Shown here in pieces: positions 53,757 through 64,000 of a stretch of DNA of 64,000 nt (position 1 is its first letter; every line of letters begins with the position of its first letter). A model generated the notes under the pieces. It did no database searches. It saw only the letters and a program-made list of their open reading frames with translations, and was not told where the DNA came from. Both the position numbers and the translations under genes were made by a program. Source of the stretch: Niallia alba (GTDB lineage: Bacteria > Bacillota > Bacilli > Bacillales > Cytobacillaceae); assembly GCF_012933555.1 (NCBI RefSeq), contig NZ_JABBPK010000001.1, positions 1,962,001 through 2,026,000 on the forward strand, given 5' to 3'.

Positions 53757-54411
53757 AGTTATAAAACAGGAAATTGCTACTGCTTGTGAAAAAGTAAATC
53801 GAAAACCAGAAGAGGTAACGATTATTGCAGTGACAAAATATGTTACAATAGAGCGAGCACAAGAAGCAGTCGATGCTGGAATTGTTCATTTAGGTGAAAA
53901 TCGTGAAGAAGGCTTGCTGGCAAAGTATGAGGTTCTTCAGGACAAGCCGGTATGGCATTTTATCGGATCATTGCAGACAAGAAAAGTAAAAGGTATTATA
54001 GATTATGTAGACTATATTCACTCATTGGATCGATTATCTTTAGCAAAAGAAATACATAAGAGAGCAAATCGAACCATAAAGTGTTTTGTACAGGTAAATA
54101 TTTCGCAAGAAGAAACAAAGCATGGAATGGAGCCAGAGGAAGTTGTTGATTTTGTTAAACAATTATCCGAATATCCTCATATTCAAGTAATTGGATTAAT
54201 GACAATGGCGCCATTTACAGACGATAAGGAATTGCTTCGTCAGTGCTTTCAAAAAGTAAAAAGCATTCAAGAAGATGTAAAAGAATTACAATTACCATAT
54301 GCTCCATGCACAGAGCTTTCTATGGGAATGTCGAATGATTATTCAATTGCGATCGAAGAGGGAGCAACGATGATAAGAATTGGAACTGCTTTAGTAGGAA
54401 GCGAGAAATAG
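53734..54411 (+). CDS. ylmE: YggS/PLPBP family pyridoxal phosphate homeostasis protein
   Basis: A 225-residue PLP-binding TIM-barrel protein. ATG 53734 lies inside the end of pgeF with GAGGAAGAA upstream. The PLP lysine is K35 in [30 protein letters not shown] and LSMGMSNDY are also conserved. It controls vitamin B6 and amino acid balance. YlmE lies in the division gene cluster with sepF. Confidence 0.94.
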   Translation: MLVKENLEVIKQEIATACEKVNRKPEEVTIIAVTKYVTIERAQEAVDAGIVHLGENREEGLLAKYEVLQDKPVWHFIGSLQTRKVKGIIDYVDYIHSLDRLSLAKEIHKRANRTIKCFVQVNISQEETKHGMEPEEVVDFVKQLSEYPHIQVIGLMTMAPFTDDKELLRQCFQKVKSIQEDVKELQLPYAPCTELSMGMSNDYSIAIEEGATMIRIGTALVGSEK

Positions 54412-54423
54412 GAGGCAACTAAA

Positions 54424-54894
54424 ATGAGTATAAAATCAAAAATAAAAACTTTCTTTTTTTTAGAAGATGAAGATTATGAGGAAGAGCAAGTAAGATATCA
54501 AGAAGAACCAAGCGAACCTGTTCGAAATTATAAGCAACCAGTTCAGCAGACACAGCACGTTCAACAACCGAAAAGTAACCAAAATGTTGTAAGTTTGCAA
54601 AGCATTCAAAAATCATCAAAAGTATTTTTGGTTGAACCACGTGTATATGCAGAAGCACAGGATATCGCTGACCAACTAAAAAACCGTCGTGCTGTCGTTG
54701 TCAACTTACAGCGTATCGAAAAAGATCAAGGGAAGCGGATTATTGATTTCCTAAGTGGAACAGTCTACGCCATTGGTGGAGATATCCAAAAAATCGGCAC
54801 AGATATATTCCTATGTACACCAGATAACGTAGAAGTTTCGGGGAATATTTCACAAATCTTGCAAGATGCAGAATATGAAAATACGAGGTGGTAA
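54424..54894 (+). CDS. sepF: Cell division protein SepF
   Basis: A 156-residue protein with AGGAGG before ATG 54424. The N-terminal amphipathic membrane-binding helix ([17 protein letters not shown]) is followed by a glutamine-rich linker and the SepF core (about 70-150: [40 protein letters not shown]). SepF bundles FtsZ filaments and helps anchor them. Confidence 0.96.
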   Translation: MSIKSKIKTFFFLEDEDYEEEQVRYQEEPSEPVRNYKQPVQQTQHVQQPKSNQNVVSLQSIQKSSKVFLVEPRVYAEAQDIADQLKNRRAVVVNLQRIEKDQGKRIIDFLSGTVYAIGGDIQKIGTDIFLCTPDNVEVSGNISQILQDAEYENTRW

Positions 54895-54900
54895 CAACGA

Positions 54901-55164
54901 ATGAATTTTATTATAAGTATCTTGGCTAATGCTTTAACCATATATTCTTACGCGCTTATTGTTTATATATTAATGTCATGGATTCCGAATGCTCGTGAAA
55001 CATCTATTGGTGTTTTTCTTGCAAAAATCTGTGAACCATATTTAGAGATTTTTAGAAGATTTATTCCGCCTCTTGGCATGATCGATATTTCACCAATTGT
55101 GGCTATTTTTGTATTAAATCTTGCTGGCAATGGAGTTCGCCAATTAGTAATGTGGTTTCTATAA
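54901..55164 (+). CDS. ylmG: YlmG, YggT family membrane protein
   Basis: An 87-residue protein with two membrane segments (about 4-27 and 64-84) and the YggT motif [32 protein letters not shown] split over the loop. It starts 7 bases after sepF. Homologues affect chromosome and nucleoid distribution and division in bacteria and plastids. A terminator follows. Confidence 0.92.
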   Translation: MNFIISILANALTIYSYALIVYILMSWIPNARETSIGVFLAKICEPYLEIFRRFIPPLGMIDISPIVAIFVLNLAGNGVRQLVMWFL

Positions 55165-55169
55165 ATACT

Positions 55170-55195
55170 TAAAAGGGCTAATACAGCCCTTTTTC
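55170..55195 (+). terminator. Terminator-like hairpin between ylmG and ylmH
   Basis: AAAAGGGCT and AGCCCTTTT form a short perfect stem followed by T. It may be partly read through, because ylmH starts 24 bases later. Confidence 0.65.
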
Positions 55196-55218
55196 TATGC
55201 AAAAAAGGAGCTGAAAAG

Positions 55219-55992
55219 ATGTCAATCTATCAACACTTTCGTCCAGACGAAAGAGAATTTATCGATCAAGTACAAAATTGGCGAAGCTATGTCGAGAATA
55301 CATATGCTCCGAAATTAACCGATTTTTTGGATCCACGGGAACAGAAAGTCTTAAGTATGATCATTGGGGACCATCGCGAAGTAAAATATGCTTTTTTCGG
55401 TGGGCATGAGCAAGTAGAAAGAAAAAGAGCAATCCTTTACCCCGAGTATTATCAGGCAACAAAAGCGGATTTTAATCTCTCTTTACTTGAAGTAAATTAT
55501 CCGAAGAAGTTTGTCACAATCGAACATCCCCATGTTTTAGGGAGTCTAATGTCCCTTGGTTTAAATCGTAGTAAATTTGGAGATATTTTCGTTGCTGACG
55601 GAGATATTCAATTTATTGTTGCAGGAGAAGTTGAAGATTATGTAAGACTTCAGCTTGATTCGATTGGAAAAGCAAAGGTGAGTCTTACCGCGATTCCTTT
55701 GGAAAAAATCATTGCTAAAGAAGAACATTGGACCGAAATAACTACGACCACTTCCTCTCTGCGCCTCGATACACTCATTGCAGCCGTTTATAAGTTCTCA
55801 AGAGAAAAGGCAAAGACTTTTATCACGCAAGGATTAGTAAAAGTAAATTTCACTTTAAATGAAAATGTCGCTTTTATGTGTGAAGAAGGAGATGTATTTT
55901 CTGTCCGTGGGGAAGGCAGGGCTACCATTAAATCGATTGAAGGAAAAACGAAAAAAGATAAATGGAGAATTGTGGTAGGTAAATTGAAGTAG
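55219..55992 (+). CDS. ylmH: YlmH, S4-domain RNA-binding protein
   Basis: A 257-residue protein with AAAAGGAG before ATG 55219. The N-terminal part (FRPDEREFIDQVQNW, FFGGHEQVERKRAILYP) is family specific. The C-terminal S4 domain at about 180-250 (LRLDTLIAAVYKFSREKAKTFITQGLVKVN) binds RNA. Recent work links YlmH to rescue of stalled ribosomes. It lies before divIVA, as in all Bacillus. Confidence 0.94.
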   Translation: MSIYQHFRPDEREFIDQVQNWRSYVENTYAPKLTDFLDPREQKVLSMIIGDHREVKYAFFGGHEQVERKRAILYPEYYQATKADFNLSLLEVNYPKKFVTIEHPHVLGSLMSLGLNRSKFGDIFVADGDIQFIVAGEVEDYVRLQLDSIGKAKVSLTAIPLEKIIAKEEHWTEITTTTSSLRLDTLIAAVYKFSREKAKTFITQGLVKVNFTLNENVAFMCEEGDVFSVRGEGRATIKSIEGKTKKDKWRIVVGKLK

Positions 55993-56193
55993 AGAATAAG
56001 AAATTGATGAAGTTCTATAATTTCTGTTTCAAACAAAAAACATGGTTTTTTTATTGAGTATATATGATACAATATTTTCAACAGCATTATTTTTCACGTT
56101 TCTTCATATTTTTCAAAAATAATGCAGGAAATCCGATAATACTGTCGAAATAAGGATGATACATAAAGAAATTGAAGTTTGGGAGGTGGCTTT

Positions 56194-56691
56194 ATGCCAT
56201 TAACGCCGTTAGATATTCATAATAAGGAATTTGCCAAAGGCTTCCGTGGTTATGATGAAGATGAAGTAAATGAATTTCTTGATCAGGTAATTAAAGATTA
56301 TGAAAATATTATCCGTGAGAAAAAAGAACTAGAAGAAAGATTAAACGAGTTAACTGACCGTATCGGCCACTATAATAATATTGAAGAAACGTTAAATAAA
56401 TCAATTGTTGTAGCACAAGAGGCTGCCGAAGAAGTTAAACGCAATGCACAAAAAGAAGCAAAATTAATTATTAAAGAAGCAGAAAAAAATGCTGACCGCA
56501 TTGTTAATGAATCACTATCAAAAGCTAGAAAGATTGCTCTTGAAATTGAAGAATTGAAAAAGCAATCAAAAGTATTCCGTACTCGATTCAAAATGCTAAT
56601 TGAAGCACAATTAGATATGCTGAATAACGATGATTGGGATCATTTATTAGAATATGAATTGGATGCTTCCGAATTAAATTCAACAAAATAA
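56194..56691 (+). CDS. divIVA: Cell division and polarity protein DivIVA
   Basis: A 165-residue coiled-coil protein; ATG 56194 follows GGAGGTGG at the right distance. The N-terminal membrane-binding domain (MPLTPLDIHNKEFAKGFRGY) is followed by two coiled-coil blocks (about 25-60 and 70-130). DivIVA recognises curved membrane at poles and septa, recruits MinJ-MinD and anchors the chromosome in sporulation. Confidence 0.96.
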   Translation: MPLTPLDIHNKEFAKGFRGYDEDEVNEFLDQVIKDYENIIREKKELEERLNELTDRIGHYNNIEETLNKSIVVAQEAAEEVKRNAQKEAKLIIKEAEKNADRIVNESLSKARKIALEIEELKKQSKVFRTRFKMLIEAQLDMLNNDDWDHLLEYELDASELNSTK

Positions 56692-56701
56692 AAGCCTAGT
56701 C

Positions 56702-56731
56702 TTGACGAATCATTGAGTTATGAAATATAAT
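56702..56731 (+). promoter_or_regulatory. Sigma-A promoter of ileS
   Basis: TTGACG (56702-56707) and TATAAT (56726-56731) with an 18-base spacer; it places the start just ahead of the T-box leader. Confidence 0.8.
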
Positions 56732-56759
56732 TTTTCACAAATATATATTCATGTAGCGT

Positions 56760-57006
56760 TGATAGGGATAGTAGATTTCCAAAAAACTTATAAAAGCGAA
56801 TCAGGGACGGTGTAAGCCTGAGATAAGTTGGAAGTTGAAAATCACCCTGGAGTCTTTTTCTGAAAAGGTAAGTAAGAAAAGGCGGTTCATTGCCGTTAAA
56901 AAATGTCTAAGTGGATAAAATTTTCTTTTTATCTATAAGGGTGGTACCGCGGGAACCTTAACTATTAAACCTTCTCGTCCCTTTCGTGGGGATGAGAAGG
57001 TTTTTT
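56760..57006 (+). promoter_or_regulatory. T-box leader of ileS
   Basis: The T-box sequence GGGTGGTACCGCGG is at 56939-56952. The stem I specifier region contains GAAAATCACCC, offering AUC, an isoleucine codon, in agreement with the downstream gene. The terminator is AACCTTCTCGTCCC / GGGGATGAGAAGGTT followed by T6 (56967-57006). Uncharged tRNA-Ile should stabilise the antiterminator and switch on ileS. Confidence 0.95.
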
Positions 57007-57085
57007 GCTGTCTATACTTAATCTATAATAGGACTGTATAGATGGAAGCATACATGAAAAAAGATAATAATGTTGGAGGAAGAAA

Positions 57086-59845
57086 ATGGAATATAAAGAT
57101 ACGTTGCTCATGCCTAAAACAGCTTTTCCGATGAGAGGGAATTTGCCAAATCGTGAGCCTGAAATTCAAGCGAAATGGAAAGAAATGAATATTTACGAAA
57201 AAGTTCAGGAACGTACACACGGACGTCCGATATTTGTCCTTCATGATGGACCTCCATATGCAAATGGTGATATCCATATTGGACATGCTCTTAATAAAAT
57301 TTTAAAAGATTTTATCGTTCGTTATAAATCGATGACTGGCTTTCAAGCACCATATGTGCCAGGATGGGATACACACGGACTGCCAATTGAACAAGCTTTA
57401 ACAAATAAGGGTGTAAAACGTAAAGAAATGACAATTGCAGAATTCCGTAAATTATGTGAAGAATATGCATTAGGACAAATTGACAGTCAAAGAGAACAAT
57501 TTAAACGCTTAGGAGTTCGCGGAGATTGGGAAAATCCTTATATTACCTTAAAGCCTGCTTATGAAGCACAGCAAATAAAAGTATTTGGAGAAATGGCGAA
57601 AAAAGGTTATATCTACAAAGGGAAGAAACCTGTTTATTGGTCTCCAACAAGTGAATCAGCACTTGCTGAAGCAGAAATTGAATATAAAGACAAAAAGTCG
57701 GCTTCTATTTATGTTGGCTTTAAAGTGAAAGATGGCAAAGGTGTTTTAGCAGAAGATGTACAAATAGTTATTTGGACAACTACTCCTTGGACAATTCCTG
57801 CTAACTTAGGTATTTCTGTTCATCCAACTTTAACATATGTAGTTGTCGAAGAAAAAGGCAACAAATACTTAGTTGCACAAGATTTATTGGAAAGTGTAAA
57901 AACAGAAATTGGCTGGGAAGAAGCAAAAGTAGTTCAAGAAGTGAAAGGTTCAGAACTAGAATATATTCTAGCTGTACATCCAATCTATGGCCGTGATTCT
58001 TTAGTAATGCTAGGAGAACATGTAACGACAGATGCCGGAACTGGCTGTGTTCATACTGCTCCTGGACATGGGGAAGATGATTTCTTAGTTGGTCAAAAAT
58101 ATGGATTAGAAGTTCTTTGTCCTGTTGATGATAAAGGGGTTATGACAGAAGAAGCACCAGGATTTGAAGGGTTATTCTATGATAAAGCGAACAAGCCAAT
58201 TACAGAAAAGCTTGAAGAGGTTGGAGCATTATTAAAGCTTCAATTTATTACTCATTCTTATCCACATGACTGGAGAACGAAAAAACCAGTTATTTTCCGT
58301 GCAACAGCACAATGGTTTGCTTCTATTAAAGACTTTAGGAATGAACTATTAGATGCAGTAAAAGAAACAGCATGGGTACCTGCATGGGGCGAAACTAGAT
58401 TGTATAATATGGTTCGTGATCGTGGAGATTGGTGTATTTCTAGACAACGTGCATGGGGTGTGCCAATTCCTGTGTTCTATGCAGAAAATGGCGACAGCAT
58501 CATTACAGATGAAACAATTGAGCATATCTCTAATCTATTTAGAGAAAATGGGTCGAATATTTGGTTTGAAAAATCAGCGAAGGAATTATTGCCAGCAGGC
58601 TTTACACATCCAGGTAGCCCAAATGGTGAATTTACAAAAGAAACAGATATTATGGATGTTTGGTTCGATTCTGGTTCTTCTCATCAAGCTGTATTACTAG
58701 AAAGAGAGGATCTTCAACGTCCTGCTGATCTATACCTAGAAGGTTCTGACCAATATCGTGGCTGGTTTAACTCTTCATTATCTACAAGCGTAGCAGTAAC
58801 TGGTAAAGCACCTTATAAAGCTGTTTTAAGCCATGGCTTCGTTTTAGATGGAGAAGGACGCAAAATGAGTAAATCATTAGGAAATGTTATGGTTCCTGCA
58901 AAAGTAATGAACCAATTAGGTGCTGATATTTTACGTCTATGGGTAGCTTCAGTAGATTTCCAAGCAGATGTACGTGTATCTGATGCTATTTTAAAACAAG
59001 TAACAGAAGGCTATCGTAAAATCAGAAATACATTCCGTTTCTTATTAGGAAACCTTGCTGACTTTAACCCAGAAACAGATGCTCTTTCTTATGAAGAATT
59101 ACGTGAAGTGGATCAGTTTATGCTGATCAAATTAAATAAATTAATTAAAAATGTAACAGAATCCTATGATAAATACGAATTCTCGACTATTTATCATAAT
59201 ATCAATAATTTCTGTACATTGGATTTAAGTGCATTCTATCTTGATTTTTCAAAAGATGTACTGTATATCGAAGCAACAAATAATAAGGAAAGAAGAGCAA
59301 TTCAAACTGTTCTTTACGAAAGCTTAATCAGCTTAACAAAATTAGTTGCACCAATCTTACCACATACTGCGGATGAGGTTTGGGACCATATTTCTTCTGC
59401 AAATGAAGAAAGTGTACAGCTAACAGATTTCCCGGAATATACAACATTTGAAAATAGTGATATGTTAGAAGAAAAATGGAATAAATTCTTGGTTGTACGT
59501 GATGATGTGCTTAAAGCATTAGAAGAAGCACGTAATCAAAAAGTAATTGGTAAATCACTCGCTGCGAAAGTAACGTTGTATGTGAATGAAGAAGTAAATA
59601 CACTTCTAAATTCTATTCAAGAAAACTTACAACAATTATTTATCGTATCAGGTTTCGAAATTGCTGGTGAATATAATAGTGCTCCAGAAGAAGCGTTAAA
59701 GCTTGAACATGCTGCCATTGTAGTATCAAAAGCAGACGGTGAAACATGTGAAAGATGCTGGACAGTTACAACAGACGTTGGTAAAGTGGAAGCACATCCA
59801 ACACTATGCGAGAGATGTGCACATGTAGTAGAAGAAAATTATTAA
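57086..59845 (+). CDS. ileS: Isoleucyl-tRNA synthetase
   Basis: A 919-residue class I synthetase of the bacterial type. HIGH is at 64-67 and KMSKS at 593-597; the CP1 editing domain lies between ([11 protein letters not shown], then [16 protein letters not shown]). The C-terminal zinc finger uses Cys888, Cys891, Cys908 and Cys911, typical of type 1 (mupirocin-sensitive class) enzymes. GGAGGAAG precedes ATG 57086. Controlled by the T-box above. Confidence 0.98.
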   Translation: MEYKDTLLMPKTAFPMRGNLPNREPEIQAKWKEMNIYEKVQERTHGRPIFVLHDGPPYANGDIHIGHALNKILKDFIVRYKSMTGFQAPYVPGWDTHGLPIEQALTNKGVKRKEMTIAEFRKLCEEYALGQIDSQREQFKRLGVRGDWENPYITLKPAYEAQQIKVFGEMAKKGYIYKGKKPVYWSPTSESALAEAEIEYKDKKSASIYVGFKVKDGKGVLAEDVQIVIWTTTPWTIPANLGISVHPTLTYVVVEEKGNKYLVAQDLLESVKTEIGWEEAKVVQEVKGSELEYILAVHPIYGRDSLVMLGEHVTTDAGTGCVHTAPGHGEDDFLVGQKYGLEVLCPVDDKGVMTEEAPGFEGLFYDKANKPITEKLEEVGALLKLQFITHSYPHDWRTKKPVIFRATAQWFASIKDFRNELLDAVKETAWVPAWGETRLYNMVRDRGDWCISRQRAWGVPIPVFYAENGDSIITDETIEHISNLFRENGSNIWFEKSAKELLPAGFTHPGSPNGEFTKETDIMDVWFDSGSSHQAVLLEREDLQRPADLYLEGSDQYRGWFNSSLSTSVAVTGKAPYKAVLSHGFVLDGEGRKMSKSLGNVMVPAKVMNQLGADILRLWVASVDFQADVRVSDAILKQVTEGYRKIRNTFRFLLGNLADFNPETDALSYEELREVDQFMLIKLNKLIKNVTESYDKYEFSTIYHNINNFCTLDLSAFYLDFSKDVLYIEATNNKERRAIQTVLYESLISLTKLVAPILPHTADEVWDHISSANEESVQLTDFPEYTTFENSDMLEEKWNKFLVVRDDVLKALEEARNQKVIGKSLAAKVTLYVNEEVNTLLNSIQENLQQLFIVSGFEIAGEYNSAPEEALKLEHAAIVVSKADGETCERCWTVTTDVGKVEAHPTLCERCAHVVEENY

Positions 59846-59888
59846 GAAACACTTATAAATACACTAACATAAATATTTCAGACCAATT

Positions 59889-60311
59889 TAAAGCCAAACA
59901 ATTACACGGAAATTTCGTATGATTGTTTGGCTTTTTAATTAGCTTGTAAAAAAGCTGTTTCAGCTGTTAGTACCCGCAGCCTGAATACACTTCGCTTTCC
60001 GTGGGGCTCGCGCTGAGCCGCTTCAGGGTCTCAGGCTGTCTCGCTAATCCCACAGGAGTCTACGTATATTCAGGCTGCTCCATTCTTCCAACTAAATTAT
60101 TTTTTCTTGGAAAAACAATATTTTTTAGAAAATAGCCTTTAAAAATGAAGTGAAATGAAGCGAGTGTCTGTAGCGCAATGGAACGAATTAGTTTTTACAC
60201 TTGACTATATTTAAAATCATAAATATTCAGTGAATGTAACTTTTATTTAAGCGTTAAATTAGAGATTGTTCGTCTTTACAGAGTATCTAATTTGTTATGT
60301 CCCATCCTCTT
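59889..60311. repeat. Inverted copy of the composite element, with family P palindrome
   Basis: It begins with a terminator-like hairpin AAAGCCAAACAAT / ATTGTTTGGCTTT (59889-59936), probably used by ileS. A family P palindrome follows at 59976-60078 (arms GCAGCCTGAATAcAC / GTaTATTCAGGCTGC). The end CGTCTTTACAGAGTATCTAA then TTATGTCCCATCCTC matches 1582-1620 in reverse complement. The other TTATGTCCC end is missing, so this copy is truncated at the ileS side. Confidence 0.78.
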
Positions 60312-60589
60312 TTTTGCTTTTAAAAGATTGTTTAAAACAAAGAAAAAATTAAAGGAAAAAAGTTTTGTAAAAGCCTTTTATTGGGAAAAGAAAAAGAATA
60401 AATGAATTACATAGCGTGAGAGCAACTCCCATCTATTATCACAATGTGGGTGGATTTTTTTATACATATGTAATGAAGAGAAATAATTCCACCTCCGTTA
60501 ATAGTTGTTATGCTTGTTAAATCTTTAATCGGTTTTTGTCTTCTTCAATGGAAAAGCTAAAGATAATTAAAGAAACGGAGGTAATGGAA
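60312..60589. other. Intergenic region before ylyA
   Basis: About 280 AT-rich bases. A weak hairpin (CTCCCAT ... ATGTGGG, then T7) lies near 60430. Nothing else can be supported. Confidence 0.4.
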
Positions 60590-60871
60590 ATGAATTCAAC
60601 TGTTGAAAAGCTTTATACAGAACTCCGTCTGACACAAATCGAATTAGCAACAACATTACGAGTAAAAAGAGATTCAAAAATAAATAAGTATATTGAAGAA
60701 GAACTAAAAGATGTAGAGGAAACGATGCAAAAATTAGAAAGTGGTAACTTTGGAATGTGTGAAATGTCTGGCGAATTACTTCCATTCGATTTATTGGAGA
60801 TGATTCCTACTATTAGAACAAAGAGTGATATAAATAGTATTCAGTCCTATTATCGAAAGTCGATTCACTGA
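60590..60871 (+). CDS. ylyA: YlyA, DksA/TraR-like protein lacking a complete zinc finger
   Basis: A 93-residue protein; ATG 60590 lies seven bases after GGAGGT, whereas the ATG at 60584 is too close. A helical region (about 1-50) is followed by the DksA-like block ESGNFGMCEMSGELLPFDLLEMIPT. Only one cysteine remains where DksA has a four-cysteine zinc site, so metal binding is doubtful. It lies between ileS and lspA like B. subtilis ylyA, an RNA polymerase-associated protein I recall as affecting sigma-G-dependent genes. Confidence 0.75.
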   Translation: MNSTVEKLYTELRLTQIELATTLRVKRDSKINKYIEEELKDVEETMQKLESGNFGMCEMSGELLPFDLLEMIPTIRTKSDINSIQSYYRKSIH

Positions 60872-60973
60872 TTAGGTGGGAATTGCTTTCATGGAAATAT
60901 ACGACCAAGCTATCGTTTTCATCTAGTTTATGCTAAAATGCTAAAGGAGACTCGAGAATTGGAGGAAACTTTA

Positions 60974-61471
60974 GTGTTTTATTACATAATTGCAGCTATA
61001 ATTATTATTCTTGATCAATGGACGAAATGGTTAGTTGTAAAAAATATGGAGCTTGGTGAAAGTATTGAAATAATAAAAGATTTTTTCTATCTGACATCCC
61101 ATCGTAATAGTGGAGCCGCATGGGGTATGCTTGAGAATCAAATGGTCTTTTTCTATATCGTCACGATTGTTGTTGTAATTGGATTAATTTATTTAATTCA
61201 AACTGGCACAAAAGGCAAAATACTATACGGGGTTTCGCTCGGTCTTATATTAGGTGGCGCACTTGGCAATTTTATTGACCGTGCCAGACATCAATATGTA
61301 GTCGACTTTATCAATACGTATATCTTCAATTATGATTTCCCTATATTTAATATTGCAGACTCATCTTTAGTAATTGGTGTTATTTTATTAATCCTAGTTA
61401 TGCTGAGGGAGGATAGAGAAGCAAAGAAGGAGAAGAAAAATGGAAAAAACGGAACATATCATTCAAAGTGA
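60974..61471 (+). CDS. lspA: Prolipoprotein signal peptidase II
   Basis: A 165-residue membrane aspartic protease starting at GTG 60974 behind TTGGAGGAAA ([18 protein letters not shown]); longer in-frame starts lack a binding site and are not conserved. Four membrane segments; catalytic Asp102 in GNFIDRA and Asp129 in NIADSS, the same numbering as in B. subtilis. It cleaves lipoprotein signal peptides such as those of YlaJ here. It overlaps rluD by 32 bases. Confidence 0.96.
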   Translation: MFYYIIAAIIIILDQWTKWLVVKNMELGESIEIIKDFFYLTSHRNSGAAWGMLENQMVFFYIVTIVVVIGLIYLIQTGTKGKILYGVSLGLILGGALGNFIDRARHQYVVDFINTYIFNYDFPIFNIADSSLVIGVILLILVMLREDREAKKEKKNGKNGTYHSK

Positions 61472-62351
61472 GCAAGTAAATGAACGAATCGACAAAATTG
61501 TTTCGACGATTAATGCAGACTGGTCAAGAACGCAGGTCCAACAATGGATAAAAGACGGTCATGTGACAGTTAATGGTCAAACGGTAAAAACAAAGTATAA
61601 AGGTGTTTTAAATGACGTAGTAACAATTGAAGTACCAGAAGCAACAGAACTAGACGTTGAAGCAGAGGAAATGGATTTAGATATTTATTATGAGGATAAA
61701 GATGTTATCGTAGTAAATAAACCAAAAGGAATGGTTGTACATCCTGCTCCTGGCCATGTAACTGGAACATTGGTGAACGGTTTAATGGCACATTGTAAAG
61801 ATCTTTCTGGGATTAATGGTGTAATGAGACCAGGGATTGTCCATCGAATCGATAAAGATACATCTGGCCTATTAATGGTTGCTAAAAATGATGCTGCTCA
61901 TGAAAGTCTTGTGAATCAATTAGTAGCAAAAACGGTAACAAGAAAATATAAAGCGTTAGTTCATGGATCCATTCCACATGACTATGGAACAATTGAAGCG
62001 CCGATTGGCCGTGATCCTAAGGATAGACAAAGTATGACTGTTGTAGATAACGGGAAGCATGCTGTAACACATTTTCATGTAATCGAAAGAATAGATGGAT
62101 ACACATATATCGAATGTCAATTAGAGACTGGACGTACTCATCAAATTCGTGTTCATATGAAGTATATTGGCTATCCACTTGTTGGAGACCCTAAATATGG
62201 ACCAAGAAAAACATTAGATATCGGGGGCCAAGCTCTTCATGCAGGAGTACTAGGATTTGAACATCCACGTACTGGGGAATATCTAGAGTTCGAAGCTCCA
62301 CTGCCAAAAGACTATGAACAACTTTTAGATACCCTTCGAAATAATCGTTGA
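61440..62351 (+). CDS. rluD: RluD-type 23S rRNA pseudouridine synthase
   Basis: A 303-residue protein with an N-terminal S4 domain (about 12-60: [20 protein letters not shown]) and a pseudouridine synthase domain with [11 protein letters not shown] (catalytic Asp138) and [12 protein letters not shown]. It modifies uridines in 23S rRNA helix 69 in E. coli; the B. subtilis gene here is ylyB. AGGAGAAG precedes ATG 61440 inside lspA. Confidence 0.93.
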   Translation: MEKTEHIIQSEQVNERIDKIVSTINADWSRTQVQQWIKDGHVTVNGQTVKTKYKGVLNDVVTIEVPEATELDVEAEEMDLDIYYEDKDVIVVNKPKGMVVHPAPGHVTGTLVNGLMAHCKDLSGINGVMRPGIVHRIDKDTSGLLMVAKNDAAHESLVNQLVAKTVTRKYKALVHGSIPHDYGTIEAPIGRDPKDRQSMTVVDNGKHAVTHFHVIERIDGYTYIECQLETGRTHQIRVHMKYIGYPLVGDPKYGPRKTLDIGGQALHAGVLGFEHPRTGEYLEFEAPLPKDYEQLLDTLRNNR

Positions 62352-62376
62352 CAAGATATCTATTTTATATTAAGAT
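62348..62376 (+). promoter_or_regulatory. Promoter of the pyr operon
   Basis: TTGACA (62348-62353), a 17-base spacer and TAAGAT (62371-62376). The -35 overlaps the rluD stop codon. Confidence 0.8.
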
Positions 62377-62394
62377 AATTTTAGTTGAATAAGT

Positions 62395-62510
62395 CCTTTA
62401 AATCAATCCCGTGAGGTTGAGAAGGAAACGGATTCTAGCTATTAAAAGTAATAGCTATCTAAGTATACGTATATCCTCTCATCAAAACGGTGAGAGGATA
62501 TTTTTTTGAA
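62395..62510 (+). promoter_or_regulatory. PyrR attenuator 1, before pyrR
   Basis: The PyrR-binding loop ATCCCGTGAGGTTGAGAAGG (62407-62426) is followed by an antiterminator region and the terminator ATATCCTCTCA / TGAGAGGATAT with T7 (62471-62508). PyrR bound to UMP stabilises the anti-antiterminator and lowers expression when uridine nucleotides are plentiful. Confidence 0.92.
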
Positions 62511-62520
62511 AAAAGTTTGA

Positions 62521-63087
<567 letters not shown>

Positions 63088-63100
63088 ATAGAGCCCTTTT

Positions 63101-63199
63101 AAATGCAGTCCTGTGAGGCTGAGAAGGGGAGTTTTTCTCATAAGGTTTCTTCAAGCCTGTCTAAAACCCCTTTTTCGCTACGCAGAAAAGGGGTTTTAT
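63101..63199 (+). promoter_or_regulatory. PyrR attenuator 2, between pyrR and pyrP
   Basis: GCAGTCCTGTGAGGCTGAGA (63105-63124) is a canonical PyrR site. The terminator AAAACCCCTTTT / AAAAGGGGTTTT follows (63163-63198). Confidence 0.93.
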
Positions 63200-63266
63200 T
63201 TATTCAATAGGGGATATTAATAAGTAATTATACTCAAGTATTTTTTTACAGAAAGAGGAGACAGAA

Positions 63267-64000
63267 ATGAACGAAACAAAACCCTTATTAGGAATTAATG
63301 ACAAGCCAAGTGCTCTGCAGTGGATTACATTAAGCTTACAGCATTTATTCGCCATGTTTGGCGCAACAGTTTTAGTACCATTCTTAATTGACATGAGTCC
63401 AGCAGTCGCTTTAGTCTCAAGCGGAGTAGGTACACTCGCATTCTTAATTATTACCCAATTTAAAGTGCCAGCCTACTTAGGCTCATCCTTTGCCTTTATC
63501 GCGCCAGTTTTAGCGGCTAAGGCAATGCCTGGCGGAGGACCTGGAGCTGCCATGATTGGAACCTTTATTGCCGGAATTGTATACGGTATTGTTGCCTTAA
63601 CTATAAAAAAAGCAGGTTATCGCTGGATTATGAATATCCTGCCGCCGATTGTTGTTGGACCAGTAATTATGGTAATCGGATTGGCGCTTGCTTCAACCGC
63701 AGTCGGGCAATCGATGTATATGAACAATGGTAGTGAGAATCAAGAGTATAGCTTACTATATATATCTGTTGCGCTAGTAACCTTACTTGCAACTATTCTC
63801 TTTACGATGTTTGGTAAAGGAGTGTTTAGCTTCATTCCAATCTTAGCAGGTATTGTTATAGGTTATGTTTATGCCTTACTTGTAGGTGTGGTTAACTTTC
63901 AAGGTGTTTTGGATGCGAAATGGTTTGCGATGCCAGATTTTATCTTCCCATTCGTAGATTATCCTGTAACCATTAACTTAGCTTTACTAACCATTTTTGT
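63267..64000 (+). CDS. pyrP: Uracil permease, 5' part
   Basis: ATG 63267 with AAGAGGAG upstream opens a frame that stays open to the window end (about 244 residues). It starts MNETKPLLGINDKPSALQWI and has the NCS2 nucleobase-transporter pattern: SLQHLFAMFGATVLVPFL, FKVPAYLGSSFAFIAPV, and ILPPIVVGPVIMVIGLAL. It imports uracil with protons. The rest of the gene and the pyr biosynthetic genes lie beyond the window. Confidence 0.95.
   Translation, partial: MNETKPLLGINDKPSALQWITLSLQHLFAMFGATVLVPFLIDMSPAVALVSSGVGTLAFLIITQFKVPAYLGSSFAFIAPVLAAKAMPGGGPGAAMIGTFIAGIVYGIVALTIKKAGYRWIMNILPPIVVGPVIMVIGLALASTAVGQSMYMNNGSENQEYSLLYISVALVTLLATILFTMFGKGVFSFIPILAGIVIGYVYALLVGVVNFQGVLDAKWFAMPDFIFPFVDYPVTINLALLTIF

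Overview
The window is chromosomal DNA of a low-GC, endospore-forming member of the Bacillaceae. Gene order follows the Bacillus subtilis yla-ylb-dcw-ylm-pyr backbone almost step by step: typA, ylaI-ylaN, ftsW, ctaB, ylbC-ylbO, panE, bshC, mraZ-ftsZ, spoIIGA-sigE-sigG, ylmD-divIVA, ileS, lspA, pyrR, pyrP. Forespore and mother-cell genes (spoVD, spoVE, spoIIGA, sigE, sigG, rsfA, ylbJ) show that it sporulates. The MurE DNPR motif indicates meso-diaminopimelate peptidoglycan. I cannot name the species; a Niallia- or Bacillus-like genome would fit.

Layout. 1-7200: the typA 3' end, a 52-bp repeat array, the ylaI/ylaJ/phoH/ylaL block and an ISLre2-type insertion sequence beside ylaN. 7500-11000: ftsW, then a collapsed cytochrome-oxidase locus in which only ctaB and a DUF420 (CtaM-like) gene remain between ftsW and ylbC; pycA, ctaA, ctaCDEF and ctaG are absent here. 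11100-23300: ylbC to ylbO, including Y-complex protein YlbF, rsmD-coaD, ylbJ/ylbK, tmcAL and ylbN-rpmF. A strongly structured antisense RNA candidate, matching the sporulation RNA CsfG in position and architecture, lies between ylbG and rsmD. 23900-28000: panE, a DUF3397 gene and bshC, followed by a set of nested mobile repeats. 28000-49400: the division and cell-wall (dcw) cluster from mraZ to ftsZ. It has a NERD-domain gene between pbpB and spoVD, a stand-alone MurF N-terminal-domain gene between murE and mraY, and no murB after murG. 49900-52600: spoIIGA-sigE-sigG. 52900-59900: the ylm division genes, divIVA, and T-box-controlled ileS. 60500-64000: ylyA, lspA, rluD and the start of the pyr operon with two PyrR attenuators; pyrP runs off the window end.

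The genes form a growth-and-division core: septal peptidoglycan synthesis (FtsW, PBP2B, FtsL, DivIB), precursor synthesis (MurE, MraY, MurD, MurG), Z-ring assembly (FtsZ, FtsA, SepF, YlmG, DivIVA), and the sporulation branch that reuses the same chemistry (SpoVD, SpoVE) under sigma-E and sigma-G.

The unusual content is in the intergenic DNA. At least four repeat families are present: (1) about 150-bp structured elements in head-to-tail arrays joined by TTTAT, in 12 copies at four loci with compensatory stem changes; (2) two arrays of 52-bp hairpin repeats; (3) dispersed palindromes with a fixed core and covarying arms; (4) MITE-like elements with terminal inverted repeats, including one inserted inside another with visible target duplications. 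All functional statements come from reading motifs and from remembered family knowledge; no database search was run.
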